Assembly: GCF_001682865.1 (NCBI RefSeq)
Contig: NZ_MAQX01000001.1
Coordinates: 372,001-436,000 of the forward strand
Length of the DNA stretch: 64,000 bases
Reading direction: 5' to 3'
Source of the DNA: Bacillus sp. FJAT-26390
GTDB lineage: Bacteria; Bacillota; Bacilli; Paenibacillales; Paenibacillaceae
A program made the translations under genes and the position numbers. Below are positions 7,138-15,543 of this stretch, piece after piece; position 1 is the stretch's first letter, and every line of letters starts with the position of its first letter. The notes under the pieces are model-generated. The model saw only the letters and a program-made list of their open reading frames with translations, was not told the DNA's origin and made no database searches.

Positions 7138-8244
7138 TCAAAGCTTAAGATTCAGCTTTATCGTCAGCTCGCCGTCAGACATTTCGACGGAGTCCGCCTT
7201 TAGGAAGGATACGATTAGATCTGGATAAAAGCCAAGGTCAAATTCCTTCTCCAAAGCTCGACGGGTAGTGTCAGGCAGCGCGAAGCCGTTAAAAAGCAGC
7301 TCATCCACATGAAAGAGGATTGCGTTTTTTGGTTCATTTTCTACCGTATAATGACCGGCGACTTTTATTTCCATATTGCCTTGCTTGCCTTGGGCAACGA
7401 CTTTGCCGTAAACGAATTCAAACGCAAAATTGTTGAAAATGTCATTTTGCTCGCGCAAAAACGCGTTCAAATCATTCTCAGGCACACGTATCGTGTATTG
7501 AAAGCCCTTGATTTCAAGCAGCTGCTTGTTATCCTGAATCCAGGTCGGCAGCTTCTTCATCGCTTTGGAAAGCGCGCGGAAATATTGTTTGACCACGTCG
7601 ATTCCTGCGGTATCCCAGTAAGAGGTAAGCTCCTTCATCAAAATACGGATGCGGTCGGCATCGGACCGGCCTGACAGCTGTGCATCCAGCTGTTTTTCTA
7701 GAGCCACTACACGTTCTCTTTGCGTCCGCAGCTGCTCCTCGATCGTGTTCAGCTCGTCTTGCCTTGTCTCAAGCTTCTGGTAGCCTTCCTTCACCTTCTT
7801 GTATTGCTCGACGTATGTATTCAAGGTATGCTTGTCTTGCGTAAGTATAATTTCTGCATAGTCCAGCATTTGAAACAGCTCCGATAATGAATCAAACGAT
7901 AAAAGCGCACGGAACAAAAAATCGCGATCTCCCATATAATAAGCGCGCAAAACGCTTCCAGCCTCGTCCTGCTTGTCCGAGATTTGCTGCTCCTGTAGAT
8001 GAAGCTGCTTCTCCGTATCCGTCATTGTAAGCGTAAGCTGCTGCTTTTGCTCTTGAATGCGGACGATTTCTTTATCGATTTCCACGACGGATAAACTTTT
8101 TTCAAGCAGCGAATGCATGTCCTCCTCATCAACCGGCAGAGGCTCTGCCATAACGGGAAGCCGAATCAGGAGCAGTGCAATTAGGAGCATCACCGTGGCT
8201 GCTATGGAATTACGATTACGCTTGGCTGTCAATGTCAACGGCAT
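7138..8244 (-). CDS. Secreted coiled-coil protein, CwlO/PcsB-like N-terminal region
   Basis: A 368-residue exported protein. Residues 13-33 form a signal peptide (hydrophobic, ending VMAEP). Residues about 45-200 are a long coiled coil rich in E, Q, K and L, interrupted by VLRAYYMGDRDFLFRALLSF and SLSELFQMLDYAEIIL. That pattern resembles the regulatory coiled coil of CwlO and PcsB peptidoglycan hydrolases. No NlpC/P60 or CHAP catalytic domain follows. The last 160 residues form a mixed domain I do not recognise. GAGGAGG sits before the ATG. It is divergent from the methyltransferase gene with a 73-base shared promoter region. A role in activating wall hydrolases is inference. Confidence 0.7.
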   Translation of the reverse strand: MPLTLTAKRNRNSIAATVMLLIALLLIRLPVMAEPLPVDEEDMHSLLEKSLSVVEIDKEIVRIQEQKQQLTLTMTDTEKQLHLQEQQISDKQDEAGSVLRAYYMGDRDFLFRALLSFDSLSELFQMLDYAEIILTQDKHTLNTYVEQYKKVKEGYQKLETRQDELNTIEEQLRTQRERVVALEKQLDAQLSGRSDADRIRILMKELTSYWDTAGIDVVKQYFRALSKAMKKLPTWIQDNKQLLEIKGFQYTIRVPENDLNAFLREQNDIFNNFAFEFVYGKVVAQGKQGNMEIKVAGHYTVENEPKNAILFHVDELLFNGFALPDTTRRALEKEFDLGFYPDLIVSFLKADSVEMSDGELTIKLNLKL

Positions 8245-8317
8245 CGTCCCTCCTCAGCATTCATTTTATGCGGCAATCCATTCTATTATATCTTACATTT
8301 GGAAAAGGATGAACCTT

Positions 8318-9475
8318 ATGATGAAGGAAAACCCGCTTGCTGTCTCTATTGCGGCAGCTATTGCAGATTCGGAATTCAAAGGCTGGCCTATCGACCGTGA
8401 AGGGAAAAAGCAGCTGGTTAGCTGCATTCCCTTTCATCGTTACATGAGCACTTGTTTATATGATACGGATTACGGTTATTACCGCTCGGGGCCAATCCGC
8501 GTAGGCAAGGAGGGCGATTTTTATACAAGCTCGGGAATTGGACATGTTCTGGCTGAGGTTGTTGCTGGCTGCGCAATTAACTACAGCGAATCCGTAGGCG
8601 AGCCTCTGAAGCTTATCGAGTGGGGGGCGGGTACGGGGCGGCTTTCTGCACAAATTGCGGAGGCTGGCGCCAAAAGAAGCAGCGAGTGGGCAGAGCGATT
8701 CCAATCCATATTGATTGAGGATCATCCGGCGCATGGACAAGCAGCAAAGGAAGCTTTTGCCGAAATAAGCGATACGCTGAGTGCTGAGCCCTTGCTTGCT
8801 TCATCGGACGAGGCTTGGGACGCAAGCTGGCTGAAGCAGCCGGCGCTTGTGCTCGCAAACGAGCTGCTGGACGCTTTTCCCGTACACCGCGTGCAGCGGG
8901 TAGACGGTGAGCTGCTTGAAATAGGCGTTGCTGGCGATGAGGTGCAGGGTTTTTATGAAGTCTGCATGCCGCTTACAGATTCACGGATATGCGGTTGGCT
9001 TGAGCGAGACGGCATTCAGCTGAGAGAAGGACAAATGACGGAGGTTCATGCAGCGGCAGCAGCGTTCCTTAAGCGGCTCGGAGCGGCAATGAGGACCGGA
9101 CGCCTAATTCTAATCGATTACGGGCATGAAGCAAGCGAATATACCGCGGAGCATCGCATGCTCGGTACGCTAATGTGCTATTGGCGTCATCAGGCAAGCG
9201 ACAATCCCTATGTACGGATCGGGGAGCAAGATATGACCTCACATGTCCCGTATACGTTTATTCGTCATGAAGCGGAGGAGAACGGCTGGCGCGTTGCCAG
9301 CTATTCGACTCAAAAACAATTTTTGATCGAAAATGGCGTTCTGGAGCTCCTCCAAAACGATTACAGCACCGATCCCTTCAGCAAGGCGGCGAGAATGAAC
9401 CGATCCGTCAGGCAGCTTCTGCTGAGCGACCAGATGAGCGAAACGTTTAAAGTGATGATTTTGGACAAAATATAA
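8318..9475 (+). CDS. SAM-dependent methyltransferase, MidA/NDUFAF7 (DUF185) family
   Basis: A 385-residue class I methyltransferase. The SAM-binding loop is EWGAGTGRLSAQ (from residue 101), preceded by the family block GDFYTSSGIGHVLAEVV and followed by VLANELLDAFPVHRV and LILIDYGHEASEY. The mitochondrial relative methylates an arginine in respiratory complex I; the bacterial substrate is unknown. The ATG at 8318 lies 8 bases after AAGGA. The open frame extends far upstream into the divergent gene, but those codons have no ribosome site. A terminator follows. Confidence 0.85.
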   Translation: MMKENPLAVSIAAAIADSEFKGWPIDREGKKQLVSCIPFHRYMSTCLYDTDYGYYRSGPIRVGKEGDFYTSSGIGHVLAEVVAGCAINYSESVGEPLKLIEWGAGTGRLSAQIAEAGAKRSSEWAERFQSILIEDHPAHGQAAKEAFAEISDTLSAEPLLASSDEAWDASWLKQPALVLANELLDAFPVHRVQRVDGELLEIGVAGDEVQGFYEVCMPLTDSRICGWLERDGIQLREGQMTEVHAAAAAFLKRLGAAMRTGRLILIDYGHEASEYTAEHRMLGTLMCYWRHQASDNPYVRIGEQDMTSHVPYTFIRHEAEENGWRVASYSTQKQFLIENGVLELLQNDYSTDPFSKAARMNRSVRQLLLSDQMSETFKVMILDKI

Positions 9476-9482
9476 CGCGGAC

Positions 9483-9525
9483 AAAAGAACGGTGCCACTC
9501 CTAATGGAGCTGACACCGTTCTTTT
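9483..9525 (+). terminator. Terminator after the MidA-type gene
   Basis: AAAAGAACGGTG pairs with CACCGTTCTTTT, with an inner stem CACTCC/GGAG around TAAT, ending in a short T-run. The symmetry allows bidirectional action. Confidence 0.8.
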
Positions 9526-9540
9526 GCATGGCTTAAACGC

Positions 9541-9580
9541 GAAACGAGCTTTGCCGTCAATGACAGCAAAGCTCGTTTTC
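9541..9580 (-). terminator. Terminator of yqgY
   Basis: GAAACGAGCTTTGC pairs with GCAAAGCTCGTTTTC around an 11-base loop, 52 bases past the yqgY stop codon. Read on the minus strand the stem is followed by a T-rich stretch. Confidence 0.65.
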
Positions 9581-9631
9581 ACTTAGCTTAAGTATATGAC
9601 CTGCCTAGGCGAATCTTCTGTGGCGCCTTTG

Positions 9632-9868
9632 TTAGAACGGCAAGTCCATCTTGAAGACCGACCAATACGTGAAACCCACGAATGAAATGATCATATATCC
9701 CCAGAACATTACGATGTAAGTTCTTTCGGAGAAATTCAAGTAGCCCAGAAATACGAAAGCGACGGCTTGTGCAAAAAATAAAAGCGCAAATTCCGTCATA
9801 TGGCCTGCAAAAGCCATTAGTCCGATTACCAGGGTCCAAAAGCCAAGTACCCGATACATGCGTGCCAT
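9632..9868 (-). CDS. yqgY: DUF2626 small membrane protein YqgY
   Basis: A 78-residue protein with three hydrophobic segments (about 7-24, 28-43 and 51-70). The opening MARMYRVLGFWTLVIGLMAF and the repeated aromatic residues near LNFSERTYIVMFWGYM match the DUF2626/YqgY family of small Bacillales membrane proteins of unknown function. AAGGGGG lies upstream of the ATG. It stands alone between two hairpins and the divergent rsfA-like gene. Confidence 0.8.
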   Translation of the reverse strand: MARMYRVLGFWTLVIGLMAFAGHMTEFALLFFAQAVAFVFLGYLNFSERTYIVMFWGYMIISFVGFTYWSVFKMDLPF

Positions 9869-10144
9869 GATGACATCCCCCTTTCGCTGCGACCCGATTT
9901 TCTAATGATCATTATAACGTTTGGCGAAATAAGTGTAAACCAAAAACGGTGACGAAATCGCAAATTTTTTATTTAAGGCCATTCCTACATACGAAGTCTA
10001 GATATAGTTTGCTCAATAATAAGAGCTAACATGTATGAGTAATTGAAAATTTGGTTATACAATTTAGTATCCAATAGATTCTATGAACTCTACCAAGGGC
10101 ATAGAGATAAAGTAAGCGCCTTTACGTTAGGAGGTTTTTGTTGC

Positions 10145-10795
10145 ATGACAGCAGTCAGACAAGATGCGTGGAGTCCGGACGACGATCTAATACTCGCCGA
10201 GGTTACACTACGCCATATTCGCGAAGGAAGTACCCAGCTTGCCGCTTTTGAAGAAGTAGGCGAACGAATCGGGCGGACGTCCGCAGCATGCGGCTTCCGT
10301 TGGAATAGCTGCGTTCGTAAACGGTATGAGGATGCAATCCAAATTGCAAAGCAGCAGCGCCAGAAACGAAATTATTTGAAAAAACAAACGATTGTCGCAA
10401 CGCCGCATGTATCATCGATTGCCGTTTTTGAAACGGATGAGCGTGGTTTCAAGCAAGAAAGCAGCTCGATCGAGGAAGGGTTGTCCGTAGATGCTGTTAT
10501 TCGTTTTCTCCGTGGATGGAAGACGACCTATCAGGATTTGACGCGGCAAATCAAATGGTTTGAGAAGGAACTGAAAGACAAAGAGGATGAGTTATATCGT
10601 TTGCGCGACCAGAATGAGAGATTGTCCAAAGAGGTCAATAATGTTCAAACGGACTACCGCGCAGTAAACGATGATTACAAGACCCTTATTCAGATTATGG
10701 ATCGTGCAAGAAGGCTGACCGTGTTAACGAATGATGACGAGGCGAAGCCTAGATTTAAAATGGATGCAAACGGCAATTTGGAACGTATTGAATAA
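10145..10795 (+). CDS. rsfA: RsfA-family prespore transcription regulator
   Basis: A 216-residue regulator. The N-terminus has a Myb/SANT-like DNA-binding domain (residues 5-62; AWSPDDDLILAEVTLRHI and CGFRWNSCVRKRY). The C-terminal half (about 115-180) is a coiled coil. In B. subtilis RsfA is made in the prespore and tunes sigma-F-dependent genes such as spoIIR; the same role here is inference. AGGAGG lies 8 bases before the ATG at 10145, which is preferred to the longer frame from 10043. The 276-base gap upstream to yqgY must hold both divergent promoters; I could not assign them with confidence. Confidence 0.85.
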   Translation: MTAVRQDAWSPDDDLILAEVTLRHIREGSTQLAAFEEVGERIGRTSAACGFRWNSCVRKRYEDAIQIAKQQRQKRNYLKKQTIVATPHVSSIAVFETDERGFKQESSSIEEGLSVDAVIRFLRGWKTTYQDLTRQIKWFEKELKDKEDELYRLRDQNERLSKEVNNVQTDYRAVNDDYKTLIQIMDRARRLTVLTNDDEAKPRFKMDANGNLERIE

Positions 10796-10812
10796 GTTAT
10801 AAACCGAAAATG

Positions 10813-10852
10813 TGAGAGGCTGGCCATTTGTAATGGCTGGCCTCTCTTTTTA
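10813..10852 (+). terminator. Terminator after rsfA
   Basis: GAGAGGCTGGCCATT pairs with AATGGCTGGCCTCTC around TGT with two internal mismatches, followed by TTTTT. Confidence 0.85.
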
Positions 10853-10964
10853 ATGAATATAAAAAAATAAGATTTAGTCGCTTCATGATCAGTTGATTTT
10901 TTTTCGCCAGATTTGATACGATGATTGGAAAATAACGGGCAGCCGGGCTCGGGAGGAATGAAAT

Positions 10965-11966
10965 TTGCGAATTGATGTAGTAGGCGGGGGATCGCTTGGT
11001 CTGCTCTATGGGGCGAAGCTAGCAGATGCGGGCGCTGATGTCACGATATGGACGCGCAGCGAGGAGCAAGCCTTGTTGGTTGCGGAGCAAGGAATCAGGT
11101 TGATTGAGCTTGGCGGGACTAGCGAACGGTTGATACGCGTGCGAAGCGAATGGATGGAGCGCGCGAGCGAACGGAGATGGATGAAAGACCAAAATCATAA
11201 AAAAGCGGATTATCGTTGGGTGCTGCTGACGGTCAAGCAAACGGATTTGGATGATCGGCTGTTAGAGAGACTAGCCCAGCTGACAAACAGCCCGATAAAT
11301 GACGGAACGGCAATGCTGTGTTTGCAAAATGGGATCGGCCACTTGGAGCAGATCCAGAGCAAGCTTCCGAACATGCCGCTGCATGCGGCAGTGACGACGG
11401 AGGGAGCTAAACGTCTTGATTCTCGAACGGTGGAGCATACCGGCAGGGGACAGCTTTGGCTGGGCAAGTGGGGAGAAAACGGGCGTAAAGAGGATGAATC
11501 TCTCGTTTTCCCGCAAAATATGTTGGTTTCTATGCTGCAATCGGCAGGATTTGCCTCTTTTCTGTCGAATGATTTGGAGAATCGGATTTTCCATAAACTT
11601 CTTATTAATGCGGTCATCAATCCGTTAACGGCGATTTTTGATGTGGAGAATGGACAGCTTCCAGAGCATCCAATCCGTGAAAAGCTAATGCGCGAGCTGT
11701 ATGCGGAATCCGAGCTTATCCTTGTAAACGCGGGTATGAGCATGCCTGAGGACGGTTGGCAGCTCATTATCGATGTTTGCAGGCAAACCAGTCGTAACAT
11801 TTCCTCCATGCTAAGCGATGTTCGGGCAGGCAGGGTGACAGAAATAGATGCGATTAATGGCGGAGTTGCCAGGCTAGCTGGGAAACAAGGCCTTGAGGCA
11901 CCGCTTAACAGAGCCATAACGGAACTTGTACAGGCTCTGCATCCGAAGCTGAATGGGAGGGAGTGA
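10965..11966 (+). CDS. panE: 2-dehydropantoate 2-reductase (ketopantoate reductase)
   Basis: Reduces ketopantoate to pantoate with NADPH in the cytoplasm, a step of pantothenate and coenzyme A synthesis. The 333 residues show an N-terminal Rossmann motif VVGGGSLGLLYG (5-16), LCLQNGIGH near 118, the catalytic lysine region FHKLLINAVINPLTAI (Lys211), and the C-terminal VTEIDAINGG containing the conserved glutamate (293). The start is TTG with GGGAGG 7 bases upstream. In B. subtilis the homologous ylbQ also lies just upstream of bshC and mraZ. Members of this family sometimes act on other keto acids, so the substrate is likely but not certain. Confidence 0.85.
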   Translation: MRIDVVGGGSLGLLYGAKLADAGADVTIWTRSEEQALLVAEQGIRLIELGGTSERLIRVRSEWMERASERRWMKDQNHKKADYRWVLLTVKQTDLDDRLLERLAQLTNSPINDGTAMLCLQNGIGHLEQIQSKLPNMPLHAAVTTEGAKRLDSRTVEHTGRGQLWLGKWGENGRKEDESLVFPQNMLVSMLQSAGFASFLSNDLENRIFHKLLINAVINPLTAIFDVENGQLPEHPIREKLMRELYAESELILVNAGMSMPEDGWQLIIDVCRQTSRNISSMLSDVRAGRVTEIDAINGGVARLAGKQGLEAPLNRAITELVQALHPKLNGRE

Positions 11967-11972
11967 AAGACG

Positions 11973-12368
11973 TTGGAGATGATAGTGAATAGCATCAAAC
12001 ATGCATACGCGTATTTGGCGGTCATTCCAGTCATACCTTTCGCAATCATCTTATTTGGTTATGGGGCTTATATTCAGGATCGAAAGAAAGCATTCCGACT
12101 GGCCATGGACGTTACGACGGCATTATTAATCGGGTGCGTAGCTGTATTGTTCGATATTTTATTTGGCAGCAATTTTGGTCTCTACGGCATATTGTTATTT
12201 ATGCTGCTAGGAGGCGGACTGCTCGGCAATGCGCAGTTCCGCAAGCGAGGCGCGATCGACGGCAAAAAGATTTTCCGAACGATTTGGCGGCTAAGTTTCT
12301 TCTCGATGAGCTTGCTCTACGTCGTATTCATGTGTATTTTCATTGGCAAATTGATGCTGACCGCATAA
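11973..12368 (+). CDS. DUF3397 family membrane protein
   Basis: A 131-residue integral membrane protein with four predicted helices (about 14-33, 43-65, 70-86 and 104-127) and a basic loop QFRKRGAIDGKKIFR between the third and fourth. This layout and the place between panE and bshC fit the DUF3397 family, which has no known function. The TTG at 11973 is 9 bases after GGGAGGGAG and fits better than the ATG two codons later. It ends just before a terminator, so panE and this gene form a two-gene unit. Confidence 0.7.
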   Translation: MEMIVNSIKHAYAYLAVIPVIPFAIILFGYGAYIQDRKKAFRLAMDVTTALLIGCVAVLFDILFGSNFGLYGILLFMLLGGGLLGNAQFRKRGAIDGKKIFRTIWRLSFFSMSLLYVVFMCIFIGKLMLTA

Positions 12369-12385
12369 TCTACATAACATCCATT

Positions 12386-12416
12386 AAAACGCCTCTTATA
12401 AAGAAGAGGTGTTTTT
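12386..12416 (+). terminator. Terminator after the panE unit
   Basis: AAACGCCTCTT pairs with AAGAGGTGTTT (one G-U) around a short AT-rich loop, followed by TT. Confidence 0.8.
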
Positions 12417-12419
12417 GCT

Positions 12420-12449
12420 TTGACGGACGGCTTCACCTTTGTGTACAAT
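12420..12449 (+). promoter_or_regulatory. Sigma-A promoter of bshC
   Basis: TTGACG (12420-12425) and TACAAT (12444-12449) with an 18-base spacer, directly after the panE-unit terminator and 70 bases before bshC. Confidence 0.65.
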
Positions 12450-12518
12450 TAAAATATTCAGTTTACTACATTTTAAGTCGCATAGACGACTATCAAGCAG
12501 GAGGTTACAGGCTGCGCT

Positions 12519-14159
12519 ATGAGAACAGAAACTTATTCATTGCCAAGCGCTCAGCCTTTGACAGAGGCTTATATACACCGCACTGATGACCGTATCGAAG
12601 CATTGTACGGCTATCACGCGGGAGCGGAGCAAGATTGGGATAGACGGTTTAAACGTTTGGAGCAAAGCAGCCATGTGAGAGCTGAGGCTGCCGAAGTTGC
12701 GCGAGCGCTTCGTGCTTACAATGAGGCGGCAGGCGCCGCGCCTGAAGTGTTCGCATCGATATCAGCGATTGCAGAAGGTGCGCCGGTTGTCGTGGGAGGT
12801 CAGCAAGCCGGCTTATGGACCGGTCCGTTGCTCGTCATACATAAGGCGGTTTCCATTATTGGAGCGGCTAAATCTGCGAGCGAGCAGCTAGGACGGACAG
12901 TCGTACCGGTTTTTTGGGTCGCTGGCGAGGACCATGACTGGGATGAAGCCAACCATGCTTATGTACTGACTGCCGAGCAGGAAATGCGGAAGCTATCAGC
13001 CGCACGGCCAGAAGGGGCGCGCACCTCAGTAAGCCGCACCACGATTTCAGAGGAAGCGTGGACGGAGCTGCTGGCTGAGCTCGAGCAAGCGCTGCCGCAT
13101 TCGGAATTCAAGCCGTTGCTGCTTGAGGAATTGCGCCAGATGTCGCAGAAAGCGAAGTCGTTATCGGATTTATTCGCTATGATTTTAAGCCATCTATTTG
13201 GTAAGCAAGGCCTTGTTCTTCTGGATGCTGACCATGCTGTGATCCGCGGCTTGGAAGCGCCTATGTTTAGAAAGATCATAGAAAAGAACGACGATTTGGA
13301 GAAGGCTTATCTCGCTTCCGCATCTAAAGTCAAAGAATTCGGGTACAGCTTGCAGGCTGACGTAACGCCCGGCAGCGCGAATCTCTTTCTGTTCCACTCG
13401 GCAAACGGCGATGAAAGAACGCTTCTTCATAAGAAGGACGGTCTATTTCAAGACCGCAGAGGCCAGTTGTCGTTAACGGAAGACGAGCTGCTGCAGATTG
13501 CGGATGAGCAGCCAGAGCAGCTCAGCAATAACGTGCTGACACGGCCGCTTATGCAGGATTATTTGTTCCCAGTGCTCGCTACGGTGCTTGGTCCCGGTGA
13601 AATTGCCTATTGGGCTTTGACTGGCGAAGCATTCCGTACGCTTGATATGGAAATGCCGATCATCGTGCCTCGTATGTCCTATACGTTAATAGAAGGAACG
13701 GTAGCTAAGCATATGGACAAATACGAGCTTTCCTTCGAGGATGTCATGGAGCGCTTTGAGGAACGCAAGAGCGCATGGCTGAAAGAGCAGGACGGATTGT
13801 CCATCGAACAGCAATTCGAAGATGCAAGGCAGCAATTCGAGCAGCTATACAAACCATTGCTTGATTTGGCAACAACCGTTCAGCCTTCACTTGCTAAGCT
13901 CGGAGACACGAATATGCAAAAAATCGTCGAGCAGATCAATTACATGGGCTCGAAAACCGTTGACGCCTTCAACAAACAATTCGAAGCGTCCACTAGGCAG
14001 CTTGATCGTATCCATCACTCCATTAAGCCGCTGGGTAAGCCGCAGGAGCGGGTGCTTAATATGACCGCCTATTGGAATCGATATAGCTTGAATTGGCTAG
14101 ATAAGCTGCTAGAAGCGCCGTACAGCCGCGAAGGCGGACATGAAATCGTTTATTTGTAA
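12519..14159 (+). CDS. bshC: Bacillithiol synthase BshC (cysteine-adding enzyme)
   Basis: Catalyses the last step of bacillithiol synthesis, joining cysteine to glucosaminyl-malate, in the cytoplasm. The 546 residues match the family length. Visible signature blocks are VVGGQQAGLWTGPLLVIHKA (91-110) and FWVAGEDHDWDEANH (132-146), which form the nucleotide-fold active region, then a helical coiled-coil C-terminal half. The ribosome site AGGAGG is 14 bases before the ATG, longer than usual, but no closer start is in frame. It has its own promoter, and the next gene (adenosylhomocysteinase) follows after 21 bases. Low-molecular-weight thiol and homocysteine metabolism are therefore probably co-transcribed. 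Confidence 0.93.
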   Translation: MRTETYSLPSAQPLTEAYIHRTDDRIEALYGYHAGAEQDWDRRFKRLEQSSHVRAEAAEVARALRAYNEAAGAAPEVFASISAIAEGAPVVVGGQQAGLWTGPLLVIHKAVSIIGAAKSASEQLGRTVVPVFWVAGEDHDWDEANHAYVLTAEQEMRKLSAARPEGARTSVSRTTISEEAWTELLAELEQALPHSEFKPLLLEELRQMSQKAKSLSDLFAMILSHLFGKQGLVLLDADHAVIRGLEAPMFRKIIEKNDDLEKAYLASASKVKEFGYSLQADVTPGSANLFLFHSANGDERTLLHKKDGLFQDRRGQLSLTEDELLQIADEQPEQLSNNVLTRPLMQDYLFPVLATVLGPGEIAYWALTGEAFRTLDMEMPIIVPRMSYTLIEGTVAKHMDKYELSFEDVMERFEERKSAWLKEQDGLSIEQQFEDARQQFEQLYKPLLDLATTVQPSLAKLGDTNMQKIVEQINYMGSKTVDAFNKQFEASTRQLDRIHHSIKPLGKPQERVLNMTAYWNRYSLNWLDKLLEAPYSREGGHEIVYL

Positions 14160-14180
14160 AATAACAGGAGGTTATACGGA

Positions 14181-15446
14181 ATGAGTGCAATTGAAAAAAG
14201 CATCGTAGCCGATATGTCATTGGCACCGGATGGACATTTGAAGATTGACTGGGTTGCAGCGCATATGCCGGTTCTGAATACGATCCGCGAGCAGTTCGAG
14301 AAGGAACAGCCTTTCAAAGGGCTTAAGGTTACGATTGCGCTTCACTTGGAAGCAAAAACGGCATACCTGGCTAAGGTTGTCAAAGCGGGCGGGGCTGAAG
14401 TAACGATTACCGGAAGCAATCCATTGTCAACGCAGGATGATGTTTGTGCCGCACTGGTGGAGGATGGCATTACTGTATTCGCCAAATATAATCCAAGCGC
14501 TGAAGAGTTCAAGGCGCTTAACATTAAAGCTCTAGAGTGGAAGCCTGATCTTATTATTGATGATGGCGGAGACCTTGCTACGATTCTGAACTCGGAGCAT
14601 CCAGAACTTGGCGAGAACCTTCGCGGCGGAGCGGAAGAAACGACGACTGGAATCATTAGGCTGAAAGCGATGGAGAAGGACGGCTCCTTGAAATTCCCGA
14701 TGGTTGCGGTAAACGATGCGTATTGCAAGCATTTGTTCGATAACCGTTATGGTACGGGCCAATCGGTATGGGATGGCATTAACCGGACTACCAACCTAAT
14801 GGTCGCGGGCAAAACGGTTGTCGTTGTCGGCTATGGCTGGTGCGGCAAAGGCGTTGCGATGCGGGCGAAGGGGCTTGGCGCGAATGTCGTAGTAACCGAG
14901 ATCGATGCGATCAAAGCGGTTGAAGCTTACATGGACGGCTTTGCCGTTATGCCGATGATTGAAGCTGCTAAGGTCGGAGAGTTTTTTGTGACGGTTACCG
15001 GCAACCGTGACGTTATCCGCGGCGAGCACTACGAGGTTATGAAAGACGGAGCGATTATCTCAAACGCAGGGCATTTTGACGTTGAGGCGAACAAGCCAGA
15101 GCTTGCTGCATTATCGGCTAGCGTGCGTACGGTCCGTCGCAACATCGAAGAATATAAGCTGCAGGATGGCCGCAGCATCTATTTGTTAGCAGAAGGACGT
15201 CTTGTTAATTTGGCTGCCGGCGACGGACATCCAGCGGAAATTATGGATATGACATTCGCGCTTCAAGCCGTTGCTCTAAAATATGTGAACGAGCAATACA
15301 AAGCGATCGGAAGCAAGGTCGTTAACGTGCCTTATGAGCTTGATGAGCAGGTAGCGCGCCTCAAGCTGCAATCGCTTGGCTTTGGCATCGATAAGCTCAC
15401 TGATGAGCAGGCCGCTTACTTGGACAGCTGGAAAGAAGCAGAATAA
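14181..15446 (+). CDS. ahcY: Adenosylhomocysteinase, short form
   Basis: Splits S-adenosylhomocysteine into adenosine and homocysteine using bound NAD, recycling the product of methyl transfer. The 421 residues carry the substrate motif HLEAKTA (55-61), the EETTTG block (152-157), NDAYCKHLFDNRYGT (178-192) and the NAD loop GYGWCGKGVAMRAKGLGA (217-234). The C-terminus lacks the extended tail with conserved lysine and tyrosine found in eukaryotic-type enzymes, as in archaeal and thermophile-type short forms. Related archaeal proteins use S-inosylhomocysteine, so the nucleoside specificity is not certain. AGGAGG precedes the ATG. It forms a unit with bshC and ends in a terminator. Confidence 0.9.
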   Translation: MSAIEKSIVADMSLAPDGHLKIDWVAAHMPVLNTIREQFEKEQPFKGLKVTIALHLEAKTAYLAKVVKAGGAEVTITGSNPLSTQDDVCAALVEDGITVFAKYNPSAEEFKALNIKALEWKPDLIIDDGGDLATILNSEHPELGENLRGGAEETTTGIIRLKAMEKDGSLKFPMVAVNDAYCKHLFDNRYGTGQSVWDGINRTTNLMVAGKTVVVVGYGWCGKGVAMRAKGLGANVVVTEIDAIKAVEAYMDGFAVMPMIEAAKVGEFFVTVTGNRDVIRGEHYEVMKDGAIISNAGHFDVEANKPELAALSASVRTVRRNIEEYKLQDGRSIYLLAEGRLVNLAAGDGHPAEIMDMTFALQAVALKYVNEQYKAIGSKVVNVPYELDEQVARLKLQSLGFGIDKLTDEQAAYLDSWKEAE

Positions 15447-15455
15447 TGAATTGGG

Positions 15456-15484
15456 AAGCCGCGAGCAATCGCGGCTTTTTTTTG
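15456..15484 (+). terminator. Terminator after ahcY
   Basis: AAGCCGCGA pairs with TCGCGGCTT around GCAA, followed by a run of nine T residues. Confidence 0.9.
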
Positions 15485-15543
15485 TTTTGTAACCTTTTAT
15501 TCCCAAACCGCGTCTAGAAGTGAAACGGTAAGGGGGGATTATT

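Noticed and set aside
11210..12049. Long minus-strand open frame (279 codons) across panE and the DUF3397 gene
   Set aside because: It lies wholly opposite well-supported genes, has no ribosome site and a serine- and cysteine-rich product typical of antisense frames.
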